A stretch of 7,400 bases of DNA from Spirochaetaceae bacterium. GTDB lineage: Bacteria > Spirochaetota > Spirochaetia > Treponematales > Breznakiellaceae. Where the stretch lies: positions 1 through 7,400 of the forward strand of contig JAIRNN010000282.1 of the NCBI GenBank assembly GCA_031257995.1, given 5' to 3'. The position numbers and the translations under genes were made by a program. Positions 1-4,286 of this stretch are shown in pieces. How positions within the stretch are numbered: the stretch's first letter is position 1; every line of letters begins with the position of its first letter. Below the pieces are notes generated by a model, which made no database searches, was not told where the DNA came from, and saw nothing but the letters and a program-made list of their open reading frames with translations.

Positions 1-478
1 TGGCGCGGGAGGCTGCGGGAAGAAATCCCGCGGATCGGGAAAAAAAAGGGACGGAACGCGGTATGGCGGTCGAATCACACGGATTGCCCGTGGGCGTAAC
101 GCCCGGCGGGGCGAACACGCATGATATAAAGCTTCTGGAAGAGACCGTGCAATCAATGGTTAGGGCGCATCCGGAAGGGGCGAACGTATTCCTTGACGCG
201 GGATATACCGGCGCGCAAAAAGTTGTGGAAGGGATGGGGTATAAGGCGCGCGTCCGGCCCCGTGGGGGAAGAGAAACAAGAGAAGGAAAAGAAACCGCAG
301 TTTAAAGCGCGGCGGCGGGCGGTGGAAGTATGCCGTTCGTGGATGAACCGCTTCAGAAAACTCCCGGTGAGGTATGAGAAGAAGGCGCGGAAGGTCTTTA
401 CCGGCAGTCACGCCTTTTATCGCCAATCCGCCTGTTTCGTCAGCTTTCACAGAAAGCCGCCTTCAAGACCGCTTGTAA
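1..478 (+). pseudogene. IS5-family (IS427-like) transposase remnant, C-terminal part, frameshifted
   Basis: This is the C-terminal half of a DDE transposase that would cut and join insertion-sequence ends. Frame 3, open from the window edge, reads NPADREKKGTERG, then GGANTHDIKLLEETV and FLDAGYTG, which match the IS5/IS427 core; the Asp of LDAGY is the expected second catalytic acid. The closing block RRRAVEVCRSWMNRFRK, holding the catalytic Glu, lies in frame 1. The switch falls at a run of five Gs (265-269): one G fewer would give continuous RGEEK, so a one-base insertion is the simplest cause. After RYEKKA the best match moves to frame 2 (LPAVTPFIANP), ending at the stop 476-478, which suggests a second indel. 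The N-terminal half is outside the window. Terminal inverted repeats were not identified. The family call is firm; the second frameshift is tentative. Confidence 0.8.
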
Positions 479-534
479 AGCCAACCGGCTGTCAAATCAG
501 CGCGCCTCTATCCTTATTCGCCTCAGCGGTTTAC

Positions 535-552
535 TAACCGCCTTCGCGGTTA
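535..552. repeat. Perfect hairpin behind the transposase remnant
   Basis: TAACCGC (535-541), loop CTTC, GCGGTTA (546-552) form a 7-bp stem with a tetraloop. No T-run follows, so it is not a typical Rho-independent terminator. It may be part of the insertion-sequence end or a spaced palindromic repeat. Confidence 0.5.
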
Positions 553-624
553 ATTCCTTACCTCTTTGTCAACTGACAGAACTGCCACAAATACAAATGA
601 GTTTTGGAACAGGATCGATTGATT

Positions 625-657
625 GTCCGGTTCGTGATTAAATGAACATTGCCGGAC
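625..657. repeat. Imperfect inverted repeat upstream of the promoter
   Basis: GTCCGG (625-630) pairs with CCGGAC (652-657), and TTC (631-633) can pair with GAA (644-646), with a small asymmetric bulge. It ends 15 bases before the -35 box of the promoter at 673, so an operator role is possible but unproven. The rest of 553-672 shows no gene. Confidence 0.35.
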
Positions 658-672
658 CAAACGCAAAATTAC

Positions 673-701
673 TGGACAAGAACGCTTTGATAGGGTATAC
701 T
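673..701 (+). promoter_or_regulatory. Sigma70-type promoter for the nuclease-fold gene
   Basis: The -35 box TGGACA (673-678) and -10 box TATACT (696-701) each match the consensus at five of six bases and are separated by exactly 17 bp. Transcription would start near 708, giving a leader of about 13 bases before the ATG at 721. AGAGG (711-715) is a ribosome binding site five bases before that ATG. Confidence 0.7.
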
Positions 702-720
702 TTTTGGCAGAGAGGTTGTT

Positions 721-864
721 ATGCAGGAAATAATGCAAGAAATGACACCGGAACAGGCTCTCGAAGAGGGGAAATGCCTTACTTTTGAAAAAGTTTGGAT
801 CTCCATGATGGAAGACCGCAGACAGCTTAGGGAACTTGATCGGATAGTCGAGAAAATCTCCTAA
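721..864 (+). pseudogene. N-terminal piece of a split PD-(D/E)XK nuclease-fold gene
   Basis: A 47-codon ORF with a good ribosome binding site (AGAGG, five-base spacing) and a strong promoter. It reads MTPEQALEEGKCLTFEKVW and continues as a charged helix ending RELDRIVEKIS. This is the usual start of the Treponema family whose body follows: an EQALEE/LTFEKVW opening, then a coiled coil of repeated polar heptads, then the nuclease domain. The stop TAA (862-864) lies two bases before the next frame opens, and the helix would continue naturally as KVDRVCGN in the other frame. I infer a single ancestral gene broken by a small indel around 850-864. The coiled coil is also short. It could instead be translated as a separate small protein. 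Confidence 0.6.
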
Positions 865-866
865 AA

Positions 867-1319
867 GTGGACCGGGTGTGCGGTAATGCCGGCGGGTTAA
901 ACCGTTCGATGGGGGAACCGATCGAATCGCTGTTTGCCGCCCGTTTGGGGGAAAAGTTTCCCCAATACGGCCTTAGACGCGCCTGCCGGCGTATCCCCAT
1001 TTATAACGAAAAGAACGAGCAGAAAACCGATATTGACATTCTGCTCGTCGACACGGATATGTGTATGGCGGTTGAAGTGAAACGCGAGCTGAACAAAATG
1101 GAAGATGTCGACCGGTACGTAAAGCGGATGGGGCTTATCCGGCAGTATCCGCCTGAACTAGTAAACGGCAAACAACTGTTGGGGGCAATGGCCGGGGTGG
1201 TTGTCGATCCCGAAGTAAAAGATTATGCCCATAAATCCGGCTTTTATGTGCTGGAACTTTCAGACGAAGCGGTAGAGCTCGTTCCGCAACCGGAAGACTT
1301 TGTACCGGGAAAATGGTAA
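867..1319 (+). CDS. PD-(D/E)XK nuclease-fold protein (DUF3782-like), separated from its N-terminus
   Basis: The sequence is that of the family body: GGLNRSMGEPIE, then a nuclease core of helix, IDIL and VEVK. With GTG 867 as residue 1, the likely metal-binding residues are Asp57 (in DIDILL), Glu70 and Lys72 (in VEVK), with Glu20 in the first helix. The C-terminal half (LLGAMAGVVVDPEVKDYA, GFYVLEL, FVPGKW) matches the usual ending, so the domain is complete. The biological role is not known; the fold suggests DNA cleavage or binding, and such genes often occur as many paralogues in termite-gut treponemes (recalled, not searched). The start is uncertain: GTG 867 has no convincing ribosome binding site, and ATG 909 is an alternative. 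Reading may depend on the upstream ORF, which stops two bases before. The catalytic residues are intact despite the break. Confidence 0.75.
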   Translation: MDRVCGNAGGLNRSMGEPIESLFAARLGEKFPQYGLRRACRRIPIYNEKNEQKTDIDILLVDTDMCMAVEVKRELNKMEDVDRYVKRMGLIRQYPPELVNGKQLLGAMAGVVVDPEVKDYAHKSGFYVLELSDEAVELVPQPEDFVPGKW

Positions 1320-1465
1320 CGCCCGCAGGAGAAGTCTATCCGGTCCTGCAACGTGAGGTTTTGAAACAGGCCCGATCACATTTAACCGCGATTGCGCCAT
1401 ATGGCGATGCAGATGAAACAGATACACACAGATTCTTCGCGCCGCGACTATCTTTATCTGTATAA
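1313..1465 (+). CDS. Possible small ORF overlapping the nuclease gene stop
   Basis: A 50-codon ORF starts at ATG 1313 inside the last codons of the preceding gene and ends at TAA 1463-1465. It reads MVTPAGEVYPVLQREVLKQA, then ARSHLTAIAPYGDADETD. The first 25 residues look like an amphipathic helix of a real protein; the last part (TDTHRFF) looks like translated intergenic sequence. I do not recognise it. The close overlap would allow translational coupling, but the Shine-Dalgarno match is weak (GGGA). It could equally be the tail of a decayed gene. An inverted repeat, GCAGGA 1325-1330 with TCCTGC 1344-1349, lies within it. Confidence 0.3.
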   Translation: MVTPAGEVYPVLQREVLKQARSHLTAIAPYGDADETDTHRFFAPRLSLSV

Positions 1466-1482
1466 TCGTGTATCGCGGGTGG

Positions 1483-1511
1483 TTGTAACCTAATGCCGTC
1501 TGTGTTATTAT
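1483..1511 (+). promoter_or_regulatory. Candidate promoter for the SPFH-like gene and its operon
   Basis: TTGTAA (1483-1488; four of six consensus bases) and TATTAT (1506-1511; five of six) are separated by 17 bp. Transcription would start near 1518, leaving about 14 untranslated bases before ATG 1532. No good Shine-Dalgarno sequence lies in that leader. The octamer TTATTATA occurs twice, at 1505-1512 and 1524-1531. Confidence 0.45.
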
Positions 1512-1531
1512 AGTAACGGGCGCTTATTATA

Positions 1532-2299
1532 ATGAAGAAATTTGTCGTGCTGTTGATCGTTCTCGTGTTGCTGGGAGGCGCGGGTTTTTTTGTCGGATGG
1601 GCCGGGCTCACGTTGCCGCTCGGTTCGGTGGGGGTACTCCGTTCAAAGACGCACGGCGTTGACCCGGCGGTGATTGAGGAAGGGACATTCCGCTGGGTGT
1701 GGTATCGGCTCATTCCCACGAACGCCAAGGTGCTTCCTTTCACGCTGAAACCGAAAACCGGCGAGCTTGAGATTTCAGGCGGGCTCTCCCAAGGCGACAC
1801 CTATAAAACCTTTGCCAAGAACGCGAATTTTGCATGGAAACTGGGGCTCGCCTATCGTTTTTCGATAAAACCCGAACATTTGCCGGCTTTGGTCAGGGAC
1901 AAAAACATCGAAAATGACGAAGATCTCGAAAAATACGAGGCGGACATCGCTTCAGGTATCGAAAGTCGGGCGCGAAAGTTCTCCATAACGCGGGAATTGT
2001 TTGAAAATCTTTCGTCGCCAACACTGGAATCCGAGATCCGGACGGCGTTTCCGGAGATTGAGTTCTTGGAGTTCCGTTGGAAAGCCCTCGTCACGCCGGA
2101 TTTTGCGCTTTATGAGTCGGGGAAAGCGCTCTACGACCAGTATATCGAACGTCAGAGGGCTCTGCTTGAGTCGAACGCCGCCGAGGAAGCCGCGCGAAAC
2201 ATCACCAGCCAATTCCGTTTCGACGAGCTTGAGCGGTACGGCGAACTCTTGTCCAAATACCCGTCCCTGATGGAATACATTCAACTGGAGAAAAGATGA
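1532..2299 (+). CDS. Membrane-anchored SPFH/Band-7-like protein
   Basis: The protein has 255 residues. Residues 1-26 are MKK followed by a hydrophobic stretch (VVLLIVLVLLGGAGFFVGWA), best read as an uncleaved membrane anchor. The next segment has the pattern of an SPFH/prohibitin domain: GSVGVLRSK, then EEGTFRWVWYRLIPTNAKV, then strands ending KLGLAYRFSIKPEHLPALV, comparable to the family's start (conserved Gly-Val, a PG.hf.. turn, strands before a P..... L helix). Residues 125-255 are mostly charged helix (DEDLEKYEADIASGIESRA, YDQYIERQRALLESNAAEEA), as in SPFH stalks. Family members form ring-like membrane scaffolds; the exact role here is unknown. The stop overlaps the next start (ATGA, 2296-2299), which points to coupled expression with the outer-membrane protein. 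The ATG at 1532 is chosen because the anchor begins at once. Distant homology, so the family call is moderate. Confidence 0.65.
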   Translation: MKKFVVLLIVLVLLGGAGFFVGWAGLTLPLGSVGVLRSKTHGVDPAVIEEGTFRWVWYRLIPTNAKVLPFTLKPKTGELEISGGLSQGDTYKTFAKNANFAWKLGLAYRFSIKPEHLPALVRDKNIENDEDLEKYEADIASGIESRARKFSITRELFENLSSPTLESEIRTAFPEIEFLEFRWKALVTPDFALYESGKALYDQYIERQRALLESNAAEEAARNITSQFRFDELERYGELLSKYPSLMEYIQLEKR

Positions 2300-3258
2300 G
2301 TTTTACGAGACTGTTTCAAGACCACCGTCAGTACGTTAAAGAGGAAGGAGGGGGAAGTCGCGGCAAATTTTGCCGACCCCTCGCTCCGGTCCAAGCTCAA
2401 GCCTTGAGCCGCCCTCCGCTACCCTCTCTATGGGACAAAACCATACAGTGCATGGTTTTTTGGGCGCACCCCAAGCGTCCACGGATGGACGCAAAACAGA
2501 GTGTGCCCCGGCCCGGAAGTCCGAAACAGGACATTGAGGACTGTAGGGTGTCCCCCCGTAACGCCCCTGCTAGGGGGACTTGGCCCCCCAGACCCCCCGG
2601 CCTGCATCGGGAAGCTTTTTTGTTCACCGTCCTATTCTCGTTGCTGATGTTTCCGCTTGCGGCTCAGGATGGGGGAACGGACGGTGGGGGAGAGGAAGAC
2701 CGGGTGCCGATAGATCCACGGTGGCAGGGAGCCGCTTTTGAAACGTTTGCTAAGGGCGACAGCGTGTTCAACATCAACCTCGGCGTGATCTTTCCGCTGG
2801 CGTTCAGTGTGGGCGACACATCGCAGTATTCGCCGCCGGTGGGCGGGAACGGGATGCTTTCCGGCAGTTACTTCCTCAACTCCCACGTTTTTATCGGCGG
2901 CGGGGTCCAGGGTATGTTTATGCCGACAATCGGCGAGAACATGCTCTACATCGTCCCGATGGGGCCGCATATCGGGTATGAATGGGTTCGCGGACGTTTT
3001 GAGTTTCCGGTCTCACTGATGGCCGGCTGGGCGTGGCAGATGTACCTTGACCATCTCTATTTTGGGTTCTTTGCCAAGCCGCAGGTTTCCGTGCTGTTCC
3101 GGGCGTTTAACGACTGGTCTTTCGGCCTCAACGCCGCGTGGTGGTTTGTGCCCCAATGGGGAACCAAGACTACGGACGATACCGGTGAGGTCGTGAAAGG
3201 CAAAGATGCTGTGGGAAACTTTTTTGAGCTGACGCTGATGGCGCAGTATCATTTTTAG
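2296..3258 (+). CDS. Outer-membrane beta-barrel protein with an abnormal N-terminal extension
   Basis: The frame runs 320 codons from the ATGA overlap. A signal peptide appears only at residues 108-123 (FLFTVLFSLLMFPLAA, cleavage before QD). The mature part (124-320) has alternating, aromatic-rich strands (FNINLGVIFPLAF, HVFIGGGVQGMFM, LYFGFFAKPQVSVLFRAF) and ends AQYHF with a terminal Phe, the usual BAM recognition signal. About eight strands fit its size, comparable to small OmpW-like barrels. Residues about 19-106 are proline- and arginine-rich, resemble no protein, and are encoded by the hairpin-rich segment 2352-2614. The real start may therefore be within or after that segment: GTG 2548, CTG 2602 or TTG 2620 are in-frame candidates, none with a clear ribosome binding site. 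A strong AGGAAGGAGG (2342-2351) lies just before the segment. The barrel call is fairly firm; the start is not. Confidence 0.65.
   Translation: MSFTRLFQDHRQYVKEEGGGSRGKFCRPLAPVQAQALSRPPLPSLWDKTIQCMVFWAHPKRPRMDAKQSVPRPGSPKQDIEDCRVSPRNAPARGTWPPRPPGLHREAFLFTVLFSLLMFPLAAQDGGTDGGGEEDRVPIDPRWQGAAFETFAKGDSVFNINLGVIFPLAFSVGDTSQYSPPVGGNGMLSGSYFLNSHVFIGGGVQGMFMPTIGENMLYIVPMGPHIGYEWVRGRFEFPVSLMAGWAWQMYLDHLYFGFFAKPQVSVLFRAFNDWSFGLNAAWWFVPQWGTKTTDDTGEVVKGKDAVGNFFELTLMAQYHF
2352..2614. repeat. Hairpin-rich segment apparently inserted in the beta-barrel gene
   Basis: At least five inverted repeats lie in about 220 bases: CGGCAAA/TTTGCCG around T2368 (2361-2375); GCTCAA/TTGAGC (2395-2409); AAAACCAT/ATGGTTTT with a following T-run (2437-2461); GCGTCCA/TGGACGC (2475-2492) nested inside GGGCGCAC/GTGTGCCC (2462-2508); and GTCCCCC/GGGGGAC (2550-2579). 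Long C-runs follow (2585-2599). The hexamer GGGAAG flanks the segment at 2352-2357 and 2609-2614, which may be a duplication or chance. Base use differs from both neighbouring coding parts. It is most like a non-autonomous, structured interspersed repeat; boundaries are approximate. Confidence 0.5.
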
Positions 3259-3263
3259 GAAGC

Positions 3264-3282
3264 CGGAACCGGCATGGTTCCG
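3264..3282 (+). terminator. Stem-loop between the barrel and lipoprotein genes
   Basis: CGGAACC (3264-3270), loop GGCAT, GGTTCCG (3276-3282) form a perfect 7-bp stem a few bases after the stop at 3258. The tail TGTTAAATTGTTTTAA is only moderately T-rich, so it may attenuate rather than fully end transcription into the lipoprotein gene. Confidence 0.45.
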
Positions 3283-3307
3283 TGTTAAATTGTTTTAATG
3301 AGGATGT

Positions 3308-4240
3308 ATGATGAATAAATGGAGCGTATGGTTGACTATTGGTGTTCTCGCGTGTCTCTTTGTTTCCTGTGAGCAGTACGCGATTTTTGGCGCGATCGCG
3401 CAGGAGGTGAAGCCTAAGCCCGCGCTGATAAAGGGCTCGCCATCGAAGATTGTCAAGGATTCCACCGGTCATTTATATGTCGCAAACGGCGAGCTGTGGA
3501 AGTTCTCAGGCGGTTCGTGGGTAAAGACTTCTGCCCCGGACAATACGCGCGATGTTGCTGCGGTTGGCAATGATGTGTATGTTGTCACGGTGGGCGATTC
3601 TCCGTCTCTGTCAAAGATAGGTGGAGGAAATATCTCGGTACCGGGAACCGTTCAAGGTATCTACGGGGCAAACAACAGATTGTTTATCGCGGTGGGAAAC
3701 GGCGATTCGTACTCGGCATACAGTTATGACGGTAGCAGCCTCTCGTCCAACTCGGTTGCTTTGGGACTTCTCAAAGGCGCGGCGTATTACTCTGGGCCGC
3801 ATTACTATCTGGCGACAAGCGATGGGTTGTTCCATTCGACAAACGGCTCATCTTTTACTTCTATTGCGAACGGAAATTTCCTCGGTGTCATAGCACACGG
3901 CAACACAGTGATTGCCGTTACCGCGAGTGCCGTGTACGAAGTAACCGGCAACACCGCAATCGCCAAGGTATCAAGCGATTCTTTGACCGGGGCGCTCGCC
4001 GTATTCGGTGATACGCTGTATCTGGGCCGGACGCGGGGTTACCGGGAGGTCTATACGGCCTCCAGTTGGGAACTCAAAACGCCGTCAATAGCGAGTTACA
4101 CTTCAACGATAGCGCAGGTATGCGTAACCGCAATGTATGCGGTCAGTAACGATCTGATATTCGCGTCTGTTCTTTCGTCCAACCCCAAGCGGAGCGGCCT
4201 CATGTCGTTGCGCGGCGGTTCATGGAACATGGAGGAATGA
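3308..4240 (+). CDS. Secreted lipoprotein with beta-propeller-like repeats
   Basis: The protein has about 310 residues. The N-terminus has a Lys, a hydrophobic segment and LFVSC, a loose spirochaetal-type lipobox; the lipidated Cys would be residue 21 from ATG 3308 (20 from ATG 3311). VLAC six residues earlier is an alternative. GAGG (3300-3303) is seven bases from ATG 3311 and four from ATG 3308, so 3311 may be the true start. The rest has about six or seven degenerate repeats of 30-40 residues, each a short strand pair beginning with a pattern such as GANNRLFIAVGNG, AHGNTVIAVTAS or VFGDTLYLGRT and ending in an S.W or S-rich strand. This is the layout of a beta-propeller. Ligand and role are unknown. 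It follows the barrel gene by 49 bases and precedes rarA, and probably sits on the periplasmic or outer surface of the envelope. Confidence 0.65.
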   Translation: MMNKWSVWLTIGVLACLFVSCEQYAIFGAIAQEVKPKPALIKGSPSKIVKDSTGHLYVANGELWKFSGGSWVKTSAPDNTRDVAAVGNDVYVVTVGDSPSLSKIGGGNISVPGTVQGIYGANNRLFIAVGNGDSYSAYSYDGSSLSSNSVALGLLKGAAYYSGPHYYLATSDGLFHSTNGSSFTSIANGNFLGVIAHGNTVIAVTASAVYEVTGNTAIAKVSSDSLTGALAVFGDTLYLGRTRGYREVYTASSWELKTPSIASYTSTIAQVCVTAMYAVSNDLIFASVLSSNPKRSGLMSLRGGSWNMEE

Positions 4241-4247
4241 CCGGCTG

Positions 4248-4286
4248 ATGAACGCTCTAGTCTTCCCAGCAACCTGTTGCCGATGA
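4248..4286 (+). CDS. Possible 12-codon leader peptide coupled to rarA
   Basis: ATG 4248 opens a short frame, MNALVFPATCCR, ending at TGA 4284-4286, which overlaps the rarA ATG (4283) as ATGA. GGAGGA (4231-4236), a perfect Shine-Dalgarno core, lies 11 bases before ATG 4248, longer than ideal. The rarA start itself has no Shine-Dalgarno sequence, so re-initiation after this leader would explain its translation. GCAAC/GTTGC (4269-4280) pair across a two-base gap just before the rarA start. Very short ORFs are common by chance, so this is tentative. Confidence 0.35.
   Translation: MNALVFPATCCR

Noticed and set aside
260..300. Programmed frameshift in the transposase.
   Set aside because: The shift needed is +1 (or -2) and lies close to the C-terminal catalytic block, not the usual -1 site near the middle of IS427-type elements, and a second frame change seems to follow; decay is simpler.
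193..537. Separate 114-codon gene.
   Set aside because: Its middle part is the C-terminal transposase block; both ends are out-of-frame readings of the same remnant.
1461..1466. Perfect TATAAT as a promoter -10 box for the SPFH-like gene.
   Set aside because: No -35-like hexamer lies 15-19 bases upstream (the sequence there is GC-rich), and the candidate at 1483-1511 is better placed.
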